From Chitinispirillales bacterium ANBcel5 (GTDB lineage: Bacteria; Fibrobacterota; Chitinivibrionia; Chitinivibrionales; Chitinispirillaceae), in contig JARUKZ010000003.1 in NCBI GenBank assembly GCA_029688955.1, positions 1 through 64,000 on the forward strand: a stretch of 64,000 nt of DNA, given 5' to 3'. A program made the position numbers and the translations under genes. Below, one piece after another: positions 33,973 to 43,931 of the stretch. The notes beneath the pieces are model-generated. The model saw nothing but the letters and a program-made list of their open reading frames with translations. It did not search any database and was not told where the DNA came from. How positions within the stretch are numbered: the first letter of the stretch is position 1; every line of letters begins with the position of its first letter.

Positions 33973-36936
33973 ATGCCCAGATTATTTGATCTTTTACCAG
34001 ACGACACCAGAAAAGAACTTGCCTCAGAAGCCAAGAAACCCGCACCGGCAAAAAAACGTCCGGGCCGAAAGCAAAAGCCCGCAGTCAAAACATCTCCGGC
34101 ACCCAGGAGGGAGTACCAGGCTAAAACTAAAGGTAGCCCCAAAATCCAACCTGCAACAGTCCCCGATTTTGTAGCCCTGGATGTTGAAACTACTGGCCTG
34201 GATTTCAAAAACGATCGAATTATCGAAGTTGGTGCGGTCAGATTCTCAAACGGGAAACCTGAGCAGGAGTTTTCTACTTTTATAAACGCCGGTGTTCCTA
34301 TTCCTGAGCATATAACCCGACTGACTGGTATAACCAATGAGGACATTCGCGATGCACCTTCATTTTCCGACATTGCTATGAAGCTGCTGGAATTTATTGG
34401 TAACCTTCCCCTTTGCGGTCACCAAATTGAGTTTGATGCCAATTTCATAAACGCAGAGCTTAAACGGGTGATGCTTCCTGCGGTTTCGATGCAGCTGCTT
34501 GATACGGCGCTGCTTTCACGGTTACTTTTACAGGAAACGGGACGTTTTTCCCTTAAACATGTCACCCAGACCCTCTCTGTAACTCTGGATAATGCCCACA
34601 GGGCTCTTCATGATGCCAAAGCATCGGGAGAAGTGGCTGCTCTTCTGGTACCCAAATTATCTGATCTTCCCTTAAATGTGCGACAAACTCTTGCGGCCTG
34701 TGCGCCCGGATCGCTGTTTAAATCGATGGTTATCTCTACACTGGGAAGTATCAGGGCATCGGTGAATCTTAGTGTTGGGGAAACCTTCAAAAATTTACCG
34801 AAACTGGACTCCCCCGAGTGGCATCTTGAGATCGACAGAGACGAAATCAGCAAAACCTTCTCCGCTCAGGGGGATATGGCTACAATCATAAAGAACTTTT
34901 CCCCCCGTCAGTCACAGCAGGATATGGCTCAGTATGTTACTGATACCCTTAATGACGGTCGCTTTCTGGTAGCTGAAGCCGGTACCGGAACCGGTAAATC
35001 CCTGGCCTATCTTGTACCTGCTGCAAGACATGCTTTAAAGAACAACTGCAGAGTGATCGTTTCTACCCGCACCCGTAATCTGCAGGATCAGCTTATCCAA
35101 CAGGATCTTCCGGTTGCCGCAAAACTCAGTGGCGAAAATCTTCGCTATACTACCTTAAAGGGACGCTCTAATTACCTGTGCCGCAATCGCTGGCAAAGAC
35201 TATTGAGAGGAGAGTTGGGGAATCTCTCTCCAAGGGAACGCATAGCAATTCTGCCCCTCATTATCTGGTCCGAAACAACAGAAACGGGGGATGTTGAAGA
35301 GCAGAATCAATTTAATCCCAGGTGGTTTGCAAAGATCTGGAATCTTATCTCAGCCGAGAGTCATGATTGTATGGGAAGGCGTTGTCCCAGTTTTTCAAGC
35401 TGTTTTCTTCACAAAGCTCGTCAAAAGGCTCTGGGCTCCCATATTGTAGTGATAAACCATGCCCTCTTTTACTCCGACATCTGCTCGGAAAATTCGTTTC
35501 TTGGGCCAATTGGTTCAATAATTTTCGATGAAGCGCATCACTTACAGTCAAGTGGCCATCAGCACCTCAGAACAGAGCTGGACACCAACAGATTAAAGCT
35601 TTATATCGACAGTATCCAAAACCTTGTTCAAAATCTTAATGGTTGTAAAGAGGACAATCCCGATCTGGCTGCATTCGGTAAAAAGCTAAAGAGTAGCCTT
35701 AAACACCTTAGAAAACGCAGTGACGATTTTCTCAACGAACTAAAGCAATGGGCACAAGCATGCGAACCCGAACTGGAAGGTGAATATCAGATCAGAATCA
35801 CCGAAAAGTCGCTCGAAAATCTGTATGAAGCCCCTGCGCTTGACAACACCATTACTGATCTACAAAACAATATAAGCACCATTAAGCAAACTGCTTTGGC
35901 TGCCAAAGATTCCCTGAAAACAGAGATGCTTCTTAGTGAGATACAAAGCTGTGCAGAGAGGACAAGTCAGCTAAAAGCAGACCTTCTCTACCTTGTTTCG
36001 GCTAAAACCGAAGATCATGTGTTTTGGGTAGAAGGCAATCATGAAAAGAGATGGACAAAGATTTGTGGGGTCCCTTTAGATATAAGCTCAATCCTTAGTG
36101 ATGTCTGGGAGCGATGTAACGGAGGGGTTGTTTTTACCTCCGCAACATTGGCTACCGGAAAAAGCACCGATTACTTCAGGCGTGCCGTCGGGTTGATGCC
36201 CTTTGACGACCGATGTGCGTCGGTACAGTATCAAAGCCCCTACAGCTCAGACCAAATGATTGCCGGTGGCATCAAGGAGGGTCCGGATGTAAACAACCCT
36301 GCCTTTGGGGAATATGTAGCGAACACTATTACAACCCTGCACCAGGAGCTTAATAGAAACATCCTTGTGCTCTTTACATCAACAAGTATGCTTAAATCTG
36401 TGTACAATTCAATTAAAGGCAGAAGTGAAATCGGTCACAGTAACCTTTTGGTACAGGGCTACAGCGGTTCCCGCCACGCGATGCTCGAACAATTTAAACA
36501 GGGCAGTGGTATGATTTTGATGGGAACCGACAGTTTCTGGGAGGGTATTGATGCTCCTGGTAAGAGCTGTGAAATAGTGATTATCCCACGTCTCCCTTTC
36601 CCTGTTCCCACTCATCCTCTAACCCGGGCTGTTGCTCAAAAGTTTGAGACCCAAAACGGTGAATCTTTCTTCTGCTACTCTGTACCCGAAGCACTTATTA
36701 AATTTCGCCAGGGTGCAGGAAGACTTATTCGCACTTCTGAGGACAGGGGTGCGCTTTTGGTTCTGGATAATCGCATTCTTGTGAAAGGGTATGGGAAACA
36801 ATTCATTCGCTCTCTTGATACGGAGTTTAACGATTTTGAATCGGGTGAAAATATGGTAGAAAAGATGACTGAATTTTTCGATGGTGAAACCCAGGCCACT
36901 TCAACTGTTAGATATGTTCCGTTGGAGGATGTATGA
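33973..36936 (+). CDS. dinG: DnaQ-type exonuclease fused to DinG-type DNA helicase
   Basis: A 987-residue fusion. Residues 1-62 are a basic Lys/Pro/Ala-rich extension. Residues about 65-225 are a DnaQ/DEDD exonuclease domain (FVALDVETTGLDF with D70 and E72; CGHQIEFDANFIN; HRALHDAKAS). From about 290 the protein is an XPD/DinG superfamily-2 helicase: Walker A EAGTGTGKS (335-343), DEAH (about 517-522) and helicase motifs near the end (GTDSFWEGIDAPG, RQGAGRLIR). Cysteines at about 402, 466, 471 and 477 (CMGRRCPSFSSC) are the iron-sulfur ligands. It resembles the Firmicutes-type DinG with exonuclease domain; damage-repair helicase role inferred. The stop overlaps lptE by 4 bases. Confidence 0.93.
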   Translation: MPRLFDLLPDDTRKELASEAKKPAPAKKRPGRKQKPAVKTSPAPRREYQAKTKGSPKIQPATVPDFVALDVETTGLDFKNDRIIEVGAVRFSNGKPEQEFSTFINAGVPIPEHITRLTGITNEDIRDAPSFSDIAMKLLEFIGNLPLCGHQIEFDANFINAELKRVMLPAVSMQLLDTALLSRLLLQETGRFSLKHVTQTLSVTLDNAHRALHDAKASGEVAALLVPKLSDLPLNVRQTLAACAPGSLFKSMVISTLGSIRASVNLSVGETFKNLPKLDSPEWHLEIDRDEISKTFSAQGDMATIIKNFSPRQSQQDMAQYVTDTLNDGRFLVAEAGTGTGKSLAYLVPAARHALKNNCRVIVSTRTRNLQDQLIQQDLPVAAKLSGENLRYTTLKGRSNYLCRNRWQRLLRGELGNLSPRERIAILPLIIWSETTETGDVEEQNQFNPRWFAKIWNLISAESHDCMGRRCPSFSSCFLHKARQKALGSHIVVINHALFYSDICSENSFLGPIGSIIFDEAHHLQSSGHQHLRTELDTNRLKLYIDSIQNLVQNLNGCKEDNPDLAAFGKKLKSSLKHLRKRSDDFLNELKQWAQACEPELEGEYQIRITEKSLENLYEAPALDNTITDLQNNISTIKQTALAAKDSLKTEMLLSEIQSCAERTSQLKADLLYLVSAKTEDHVFWVEGNHEKRWTKICGVPLDISSILSDVWERCNGGVVFTSATLATGKSTDYFRRAVGLMPFDDRCASVQYQSPYSSDQMIAGGIKEGPDVNNPAFGEYVANTITTLHQELNRNILVLFTSTSMLKSVYNSIKGRSEIGHSNLLVQGYSGSRHAMLEQFKQGSGMILMGTDSFWEGIDAPGKSCEIVIIPRLPFPVPTHPLTRAVAQKFETQNGESFFCYSVPEALIKFRQGAGRLIRTSEDRGALLVLDNRILVKGYGKQFIRSLDTEFNDFESGENMVEKMTEFFDGETQATSTVRYVPLEDV

Positions 36937-37439
36937 AACACAGAGCAGTGTTAAATTTTCTATTCTTAATTGCAGCCCTTGTGCTCATCGGGTGTGGAGT
37001 TTATACTTTCAGCGGATCATCACTGCCTAACCATCTCAAAACTGTAGAGCTGCCTCTGTTTGCCAACAACTCGCTTGAACCAGGAGTAGCAGAAGATCTG
37101 ACTCAGGAACTAAACCGTGAAATTGTCAGTGGTAATCTTCTCAGAGTGGTCAATGATAACGGGGACGCGGTAATACGAGGTACGGTAGTAGCCTACAGTA
37201 ACGATCCTTACGCCTACGGGACTGTTTCTGATCGGGAGGTCGACATTGATCAGTATATAGTAAATATAAGCGCTGATGTTTCTTTCTTTGATAACAAACG
37301 AAGTCAGGCTATCTATGAAGGAACTGTTCGTGGAGAAGGTATATACGATTTTAAAAACGAAACTGAAGATCATGGGAAACAAAGAGCGATAAATGATCTG
37401 GTTGAGCGAATACTGCAACGATCTGTACAGAGTTGGTGA
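36933..37439 (+). CDS. lptE: LPS-assembly lipoprotein LptE-like
   Basis: A 168-residue lipoprotein (ALVLIGCGVYTFSG, lipobox LIGC). The body matches LptE: LPNHLKTVELPLFANNSLEPG at the mature start, EDLTQELNREIV, DAVIRGTVVAYSNDP and a C-terminal helix (AINDLVERILQRSVQSW). It partners LptD in inserting LPS into the outer membrane. Its ATG overlaps the helicase stop (ATGA), so the two are translationally coupled, an unusual partnership between DNA repair and envelope assembly. Confidence 0.85.
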   Translation: MKHRAVLNFLFLIAALVLIGCGVYTFSGSSLPNHLKTVELPLFANNSLEPGVAEDLTQELNREIVSGNLLRVVNDNGDAVIRGTVVAYSNDPYAYGTVSDREVDIDQYIVNISADVSFFDNKRSQAIYEGTVRGEGIYDFKNETEDHGKQRAINDLVERILQRSVQSW

Positions 37440-37540
37440 TTACTTCATCGTTCAGCATCTAAGAGTGTAAAGATTTAATAGGGATATACTCATCTTTATG
37501 ATTATGACTCCATCCACCCCAAACCAACTGAGAGCTTCAT

Positions 37541-38398
37541 ATGGGTTCAGATACCACAATACATTTCATGAAAATGGAAGGGCTCGGTAATGATTTTATC
37601 ATTACTCACGGCTACGATGATAACGATATCCAATCAATGAGCGACTCCTTTAGCCGGTTATGTGACCGAAGGCTTGGAATCGGTGCTGATGGACTTATAT
37701 TTGTGCTGCCATCAAAAACAGCTGATTTCCGCATGAGAATTTTCAATTCCGACGGCAGTGAAGCTGAGATGTGTGGTAATGGCATTCGTTGCTTTGCCCG
37801 TTACCTAACAGTAAAAGAGCTGATAAACAAAAACAGTATTGATATCCAAACCCTTGCAGGTACTATAAATGTGACAATCCAAAGCGACACTTTATATAAG
37901 GTTAATATGGGTAAACCTGTTTTAAAACCTGAGCTTATACCGGTAAAAACTGAAAAAGACCAGCAGAATAAATACTTTGTGATGCAAAAGGTTAGTGCCG
38001 CTGACAGGGAGTTTGAAGTCACAGCAGTATCCATGGGTAACCCCCATGCTGTAATCTATCAGGATAATCTGGATGACGAACTGATAAATACCTACGGGCC
38101 CGTTCTTGAATCGCACACGCTCTTCCCCAAACGTATCAATGTAGAGTTTGTTAAAGTGCTATCTGATAAAGAGATACAAATGCGTGTATATGAGCGGGGC
38201 TGCGGAGAAACACAGGCGTGCGGAACAGGTGCATGCGCGGCGGTGGTTTCAGGTATTATGAATAAACTGCACGGAAATGATATTACAGTACATCTACAGG
38301 GTGGTGATTTAGAAATCTCATGGGCTGGTAATGAAAACGATCCTGTTTATATGAGTGGCCCGGCAAAGGAAGTTTTCCGCGGAAGTGTGAGTGTATGA
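37541..38398 (+). CDS. dapF: Diaminopimelate epimerase
   Basis: A 285-residue enzyme that converts LL- to meso-diaminopimelate for lysine and peptidoglycan synthesis. The two catalytic cysteines are C78 (MCGNGIRCFARY) and C227 (ERGCGETQACGTGACA). The N-terminal MKMEGLGNDFI is typical. The chosen ATG gives a slightly longer N-terminus than an internal ATG at 37568; neither has a strong ribosome binding site. The stop overlaps the next gene by 4 bases. Together with murB elsewhere it supports a meso-DAP cell wall. Confidence 0.96.
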   Translation: MGSDTTIHFMKMEGLGNDFIITHGYDDNDIQSMSDSFSRLCDRRLGIGADGLIFVLPSKTADFRMRIFNSDGSEAEMCGNGIRCFARYLTVKELINKNSIDIQTLAGTINVTIQSDTLYKVNMGKPVLKPELIPVKTEKDQQNKYFVMQKVSAADREFEVTAVSMGNPHAVIYQDNLDDELINTYGPVLESHTLFPKRINVEFVKVLSDKEIQMRVYERGCGETQACGTGACAAVVSGIMNKLHGNDITVHLQGGDLEISWAGNENDPVYMSGPAKEVFRGSVSV

Positions 38399-38670
38399 GT
38401 TATTTTGAAGTAGTGATGCTAATCTGTTTTGGTATTAGCTGGCCTATATCTATTATTAAAGCATTAAAAACTAAAGTTGTTACAGGAAAAAGCCCCCTGT
38501 TTATGGCTATAGTGATGACAGGCTATGCCAGTGGGATCATGCATAAAGCGTTGTTTTCAAGAGATTGGGTTATCTTTCTTTACGCAACAAATTTTTTTCT
38601 GGTCGGGTTTGATCTTCTTTTGTTTTTCTATTTCAGCAAAAAAAACAATCTTTTGCACAAAAATATTTAG
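38395..38670 (+). CDS. Small PQ-loop/SemiSWEET-like membrane protein
   Basis: A 91-residue protein with three hydrophobic helices (about 5-22, 36-52, 60-82). The motif FGISWPISIIKALKTKVVTGKS resembles a PQ-loop (here WP) of SemiSWEET-like half transporters. It overlaps the dapF stop by 4 bases, so the two are co-translated. A transport role is inferred from the fold resemblance only. Confidence 0.65.
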   Translation: MSYFEVVMLICFGISWPISIIKALKTKVVTGKSPLFMAIVMTGYASGIMHKALFSRDWVIFLYATNFFLVGFDLLLFFYFSKKNNLLHKNI

Positions 38671-39078
38671 TTACTCTACTTGCACTGCTCAACAAGACTT
38701 TTATAAATCAGGTAACCCAAACTCCAATTCGACTGCCATCACAGGGCTACCCTATCTGGAAGACTCTTCGAGCTAAAACAATGCCCCTTTTGCTTTCTGT
38801 TTTGAACCATTACCCCATATAGTGATTCATTTTTAAAATATAGTACTATTTTTTTCAACTTTTTTTATTCCCTAAACAATTGGCTTTTTACAAATATCCT
38901 GCAACTTTGCTTAACCACATATTGTGGTATTATAGTTTTTGACACACTACATATACAGACCTCTGCCAATTATTTGTAAGCCATTGAATTATTAGGAGTA
39001 AAATTAACATTCATTAAAACAAAGAGCCTTCAACAAATATTCTTGACGTTTATTCGCAACCTATATAAAATGTTTTAC
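38671..39078. other. Intergenic region upstream of the small paralogs
   Basis: About 400 AT-rich bases. No supported gene; several T runs (38850-38870) may aid termination of the dapF transcript but no stable hairpin precedes them. Promoters for the downstream small genes may lie around 38930-38960. Confidence 0.4.
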
Positions 39079-39375
39079 ATGGAAACAATATTTGATCATA
39101 ATGTAACAGAACACGAGCTAAATAAGCTCTTTGGCGAATCTACTAACGGTAACAATTATATGTTTACACCAATAGATTCGAATGGACACAACAAACTACT
39201 CTATCATCTTTTTTTATTGAGAAATCAGCCAATAATGGCAGATATTTATCTTAAAAAGATGAATGATTCCATGAGGATTTTCGACTATTCTCATCGTGAC
39301 AGTATAGCAACTATTTCTGAAAGTGAATATTACGACTGTATAAAATCAGCAATGAAAGAAAGTACTTTTATCTAA
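39079..39375 (+). CDS. Small hypothetical protein, first of a tandem paralog pair
   Basis: About 98 residues from the ATG at 39079, chosen because it aligns with the paralog's start (METIFDHNV). Shared blocks with the next gene are METIFDHNVxEHEL, the DxxGHNxLLxHL block and a C-terminal helix (MADIYLKKM). The protein is acidic and soluble with no signal peptide. No family with known function is recognised. No strong ribosome binding site is present. Confidence 0.55.
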   Translation: METIFDHNVTEHELNKLFGESTNGNNYMFTPIDSNGHNKLLYHLFLLRNQPIMADIYLKKMNDSMRIFDYSHRDSIATISESEYYDCIKSAMKESTFI

Positions 39376-39512
39376 AAACCGTAAACTTTTTATTTTAACC
39401 TAACGAGTTGTTTACTATATTTTGTAGAATGCATAGTAACTCTATACAAGATTTTGCGCTTTGAACGTTTCTTAAATGTATTATACAGGAGTTTCAATCT
39501 GAGAGTTAAGCT

Positions 39513-39752
39513 ATGGAAACAATTTTCGACCACAACGTAAACGAACACGAATTGCTGAGACTTTTTGGTACAGGCATAGACCGAAAACTGTATATGTGTT
39601 CGCAGTCAGATCCAGACGGACACAACGGCCTCCTCTTTCATCTCTACAGTATAAGAAGAAACCAATCTGTTGCAAAGCGCTACTTAAAGCGGATCAAAGA
39701 TCCCAATTACGTTGTCGATCTCATTGAGTGTAATATCGTAAACGGTGAGTGA
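39513..39752 (+). CDS. Small hypothetical protein, second of a tandem paralog pair
   Basis: 79 residues, paralogous to the preceding gene over almost its full length (METIFDHNVNEHELLRLFG, DPDGHNGLLFHLYSI, AKRYLKRI) but shorter at the C-terminus. The two genes are about 140 bases apart and arose by tandem duplication. Soluble, no transmembrane or signal sequence. Conservation of the reading frame between the copies supports both being real genes. Function unknown. Confidence 0.6.
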   Translation: METIFDHNVNEHELLRLFGTGIDRKLYMCSQSDPDGHNGLLFHLYSIRRNQSVAKRYLKRIKDPNYVVDLIECNIVNGE

Positions 39753-40157
39753 GCAACTTACAGTATGTTTGTAATTTTTCCAACAAAAAGCCTGCCCTTA
39801 GCACCAGCTTTATGCGGATGTTCGTTCTTCAAAAACTCAAGCAACGGCAAAAAGAATACTGGTGCGGGCTATTTTCAACTATCCACTTTCACTGTATTGG
39901 GGTTACTGCTGGTGGGACAGTCTAAAACTCCATCTGCTCCGTTCACACCAAAGCTGCTCTGATATATTCTGAAACAACAGCTATTGGACTCCAAAAGGGG
40001 ATACGTTAAAAGTATGATGTATTAAATCCCTGCAATTTTTCTTATAATAAACGGGTATCTATATCTGGTGAGGGCAGATACACGCAGTTTACCTACTATG
40101 GAAAGCACAAGCGGCTTCGGGAATTTTGAAGCCGCTTGATTAAGTAGTAGATACATT
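39753..40157. other. Intergenic region between small paralogs and the GH5 gene
   Basis: About 400 bases between convergent genes. No supported gene; the plus-strand frame at 39765-39962 has no features. It contains the terminator hairpin at 40108-40138. Confidence 0.4.
40108..40138. terminator. Hairpin terminator of the GH5 gene
   Basis: CAAGCGGCTTC (40108-40118) pairs perfectly with GAAGCCGCTTG (40128-40138) around a nine-base loop, 20 bases beyond the stop of the minus-strand GH5 gene. The stem is GC-rich but the T run is weak on both sides; it may serve both converging transcripts. Confidence 0.7.
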
Positions 40158-42122
40158 TTATTTAACGATCATAAATCGTTCTGTAAGAATTTTACCCGCG
40201 TTTCTCAGAACGACAAAATAGAGACCTGCTGAGTGGTTTGAAGTATCAAATTCACGTACCATTCTGCCAGATCCTGTTACAGCATGTCTTTCAACAACTC
40301 TGCTTCTAAGATCAATTATTTTCAGATCCGCGCCACTATTCCCATTAACCTCGAAATTGATATCAATGACCGGTGATGCTGCTCTGTGGGTAATATTTAA
40401 AAAGTTGTTATTTGTTCTCTGAGCCGCAAAGGTTCTTCCGATTGGTAACAGCTCATCGACAATCTTTAGTTCTACATTTGCTAAAGTCACCGACTCATTA
40501 CTGCTCTCACCAAGATTGAACTCTATTCTGGCGTTATCATCGGTTTCATCCATAGCAAGCTCAACGACGTGTGTCTGCATTTCAGGTCCGATGGTTACGG
40601 TTTTGGCTTTATATTCTGTCCATGGATCTCCATTATGTTTGTAAGAGATAAGGATATCACGCACACCATCCGCCGCAGCATCAAAACTGAGCTGATAGTT
40701 AAATCCGTTAATTAAAACAACATTACCCTGAAAGAGCTGCACATGCCACACCTCTTCCCCTTCATTATCGATATCAATCCTGACCTGGTTATCTTCAGCA
40801 GTTATCTCCGCTTCAGCATCTGCGCTGGTATGGGCATAAAAGCTCCAACCATCCGTGCCATCTGAAAAATCACCGTTGGTAAGGATAGGATCGGGGAAAT
40901 CGTAAAAACTCCCAATCAGCTTTTTCGGTGCATCCATGACAATAGTTATTTCTTCACTCTCATCACTAATAGATCCTCTCCAGGCGATAAACTGCGCCCC
41001 TTCATCCGCAATAGCCCGGATTGTTACCGTGTCCCCTATATCGTATTCATCACGCTCAGGCGTAACTTCAATTTCACCCGGTCCTTCTACACTCATTAAT
41101 AGCCTTGGGGCTCTCTCCCCGTACTTATCGATATTTATGGATCTAATTTTTTCACGAATGTATCTTCCCGATTCAGTCAGATCATTTTCTACATCCCAGC
41201 CGCCTTCAGTAGACGTTCCGGGTAAAAGGGCTGCTGATGCTTCATCGATATCACCTAATGACCAGTTTGCCATACTGATATTATTATCCACTGCCCACTC
41301 GATCCAGACATCACTCTCTTCGGCATAAACTGTTCGGTCTGTGCGTCCCCCCGATGCATCAGAGGTCCCCCATTCGGAGAGAAATATTGCTATCCCGTCA
41401 TCCAGTGCCCCATCTGCTCTACTCCGTAAAGCCGAGCCGTGAGTACCAGAGTAGAAATGCAGGGCATAGGCAGTGTTATCATCGGATAAGGGATTTGCTG
41501 CCGGCTCATTGACAAATTGGCTGTAAAAACGTGTTCCTGCAATTACCAGATTATCACTATTTTCCCTTATGGCTTCTATAACTTCTTCAGAATACGCGGC
41601 GATATCATTCCAGCTCTGACTAACCGGTTCGTTGAATATTTCCCATATAAGGTTAGGATAATCACCATACTTTTCCGTTATTTCACTAAAAAACTCTATC
41701 GCTTCATCGAGATGAATGTCGTGGGTATGCCAGTCTACAATCACGTAGATCCCATTATCGATCGCGGCTTCAATTACCGAATCCACAAGAGCCCGCTGCC
41801 CCTCTTTATCGTAGACCCAGCCCCACTGCCATTGTCCATCCGCGCTCTCCTCATCGACAGCCATTGCAGCCCGTATTACATCAATACGCCAATCCTCAAC
41901 CAACCAATTCACAACATCTCTGTTATAGTATTTTTGGGGTCCCCAGATAGACCAGTATAAACTCATCCCCATTAACTGTACTGGGTCATCATTTTCACCT
42001 ACAATCTGATTGCCCTCTACCCGTAACCTTCCATGTCTCTCAACCGGTGTTTCTGCAAACGAGAGGGCAACCAGCAGAAGTGTAGACACCATAGCCCCCG
42101 AAAATAGCTTTGCGAGATTCAA
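40158..42122 (-). CDS. Secreted GH5 endoglucanase with CBM-like and T9SS-like domains
   Basis: A 654-residue cellulase. After a signal peptide (residues 1-23) a GH5 catalytic domain runs to about 335; the acid/base is E165 (IWEIFNEP) and the nucleophile E250 (IFLSEWGTSD), both intact. A short InlB/Big-type beta domain (about 345-410, GDTVTIRAIADEGAQFIAW) and a CBM4/9-like carbohydrate-binding domain (about 415-555, LTNGDFSDGTDGWSFYAH) follow. A T9SS-like sorting domain ends the protein (about 580-654, LKIIDLRSRVVERHAV...GLYFVVLRNAG). The start is a TTG with AGGAGG six bases upstream. It most resembles GH5 subfamily 2 endo-beta-1,4-glucanases; exported action on cellulose is inferred. Confidence 0.92.
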   Translation of the reverse strand: MNLAKLFSGAMVSTLLLVALSFAETPVERHGRLRVEGNQIVGENDDPVQLMGMSLYWSIWGPQKYYNRDVVNWLVEDWRIDVIRAAMAVDEESADGQWQWGWVYDKEGQRALVDSVIEAAIDNGIYVIVDWHTHDIHLDEAIEFFSEITEKYGDYPNLIWEIFNEPVSQSWNDIAAYSEEVIEAIRENSDNLVIAGTRFYSQFVNEPAANPLSDDNTAYALHFYSGTHGSALRSRADGALDDGIAIFLSEWGTSDASGGRTDRTVYAEESDVWIEWAVDNNISMANWSLGDIDEASAALLPGTSTEGGWDVENDLTESGRYIREKIRSINIDKYGERAPRLLMSVEGPGEIEVTPERDEYDIGDTVTIRAIADEGAQFIAWRGSISDESEEITIVMDAPKKLIGSFYDFPDPILTNGDFSDGTDGWSFYAHTSADAEAEITAEDNQVRIDIDNEGEEVWHVQLFQGNVVLINGFNYQLSFDAAADGVRDILISYKHNGDPWTEYKAKTVTIGPEMQTHVVELAMDETDDNARIEFNLGESSNESVTLANVELKIVDELLPIGRTFAAQRTNNNFLNITHRAASPVIDINFEVNGNSGADLKIIDLRSRVVERHAVTGSGRMVREFDTSNHSAGLYFVVLRNAGKILTERFMIVK

Positions 42123-42387
42123 AACAACCTCCTAATCTTAGTTAAACGCTTTAGCTTTGTTCGCTGTACTCATTACACCAAACCAACTGTTTGTTGGAAT
42201 AAATATAACGGAAATTACCTGAATACGAATCCTTTAGTTGTAGGCATTATTGAAAAAGTGTTTTAATTGATTCAAAAGGGAGGGACGTATTTCCCCATAA
42301 AAAGGGGTTAAATACAGTAACTGCGGGATTTTTACTGTTCAAGACTTTTACTTGGCTTATAGAATTTTTTTTGTTCAACGAGACGAA

Positions 42388-43899
42388 CTAAAAGCCCACT
42401 CTCATTGATACATTTACCACATTAAACACATCAAGAGTATTATACTCGTAGGAGCAGTCAAAATTGATGACATTACCCCAGAAAGCATCGCTATCTATAC
42501 GAAACCCTAGTCCTCCAGTAATCTTCCAGGGGGTTGAGTGATCCTGAAGTATCTCTTTTTGCGCACCGATTCTTAATGCAAGAAACCTAAAAAGCTCCTG
42601 CTCTATTCCCCCGGCCATTTTCCAGGGCTGGTCCTCATAAAGCGGCAACTGCCCTTCGGCTATGAGCAGCGTAGCGTATCCGGCCTGAAAAGAGCCCCCC
42701 ATATGAAGCGTTGCAGCATTTGACTCAAAATATCGCTTACCGGTGACCGTATTTTTCCACCTGTTAACAAGGGGTATATCCCGTAGCAATAGCCCATAGC
42801 CGATCTTGTTATTTATTTGCCACTGAAACCCTGCATCAAAACCAAGCCCAAAGGATGACCCTCCGGGAGAATCCGGAGAAAGGCTGTTAACTCTTGAAGA
42901 GGCAATCTTTAGCGAAGCACCCACTGAAACCGGATTTTTATACATAAATAACTGATTTATCCTGTAGGCCAAAGCACTCACAAAATAGAATTCTGTGAGC
43001 CCAAAATCGCGGTCCCCGGAATACATAATCGCCTGACCAAACCCCACATCCCGGGTTGCCCTGTTTACATATGTCGCCGCGATATTATCAAACCCAAACC
43101 TGTACTGGTAGGCAAAGGATGCTTCCTGCCACTGAACTCTGGCCATTCCCGCCGGGTTATACAAAACGCCATAGGCATCATCGGACAAAGCCACATAAGC
43201 GTTTCCAAGAGCAGCAGGACGCGCAAACATTGGAATCTGATTAGCCGATGATGAATGACCGCTAAGTGGGTCATCCCGGTAGTTAAACACTACATCTTTG
43301 CTTCCCCCCTCTATGAAATAATTAAGTGCCCCATAAAGAAAAGCTGCACCTGTAAGACCGGAAGTGGAATAAAGCATTTGCTTTCTATTGTTTAGATGGT
43401 GGCCAAAATAGGGCCGGGTTATGCCATTTTCTCTAATTCCATGAACTCTTTTTACTGCAGATTCCATAAGAAATGATGCATCCACACCTACTTGCCCTTC
43501 AATACTCACCTCGTCAATAATTTCACGCAGATCTATATCGTACAACTGCAGTTGTATTCCCCACCTTCCCTTATTGTAATCGAGCATTCCGGATAAAACT
43601 CTGTCCATCCCGGCTTCTCTTCCCAAATAGATTATACATCTGGGATCCAGGCAACGATCAGGAATTCTAAGTTCTTTTTCTTCAAGGATAGTCTCAACCT
43701 GTTCTGAAGAATGAACCTGGTAAAAACCCATATCCAACAGTTTTTCCTCGATCTCGTTTGTTATACGTTGAGCAGCTACGTGCTGCCCTGTATTGCTTTC
43801 AAGTTCAAGAACCCCAATATGTACTTTGGACTCTTCTCCCGAGACGTTTTTTAAAGCGACCAAACCCGTTAACAGAACAAACCACGTGACCCTTTTCAC
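42388..43899 (-). CDS. CsgG/TolB-like domain fused to a PorV/FadL-like outer-membrane barrel
   Basis: A 503-residue protein with a signal peptide. Residues about 23-150 resemble the CsgG-type domain found in lipoprotein secretins and TolB N-termini (IGVLELESN, ITNEIEEKLLDMGFYQVHS, YLGREAGMDRVLSGML). The rest begins with RPAALGNAYVALSDDAYGVLYNPAGMA, the hallmark of the PorV/UPF0164/FadL-like 14-stranded barrels used with type 9 secretion, and continues as amphipathic strands to a final aromatic (VNVSMRVGF). Translation starts at a GTG preceded by GGAGG. Third gene of an envelope operon. The fusion of a CsgG-like part to a PorV-like barrel is unusual. Confidence 0.75.
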   Translation of the reverse strand: MKRVTWFVLLTGLVALKNVSGEESKVHIGVLELESNTGQHVAAQRITNEIEEKLLDMGFYQVHSSEQVETILEEKELRIPDRCLDPRCIIYLGREAGMDRVLSGMLDYNKGRWGIQLQLYDIDLREIIDEVSIEGQVGVDASFLMESAVKRVHGIRENGITRPYFGHHLNNRKQMLYSTSGLTGAAFLYGALNYFIEGGSKDVVFNYRDDPLSGHSSSANQIPMFARPAALGNAYVALSDDAYGVLYNPAGMARVQWQEASFAYQYRFGFDNIAATYVNRATRDVGFGQAIMYSGDRDFGLTEFYFVSALAYRINQLFMYKNPVSVGASLKIASSRVNSLSPDSPGGSSFGLGFDAGFQWQINNKIGYGLLLRDIPLVNRWKNTVTGKRYFESNAATLHMGGSFQAGYATLLIAEGQLPLYEDQPWKMAGGIEQELFRFLALRIGAQKEILQDHSTPWKITGGLGFRIDSDAFWGNVINFDCSYEYNTLDVFNVVNVSMRVGF

Positions 43900-43931
43900 T
43901 AAGCCCTCCGAAAAATCAAACCGTAAAAATT

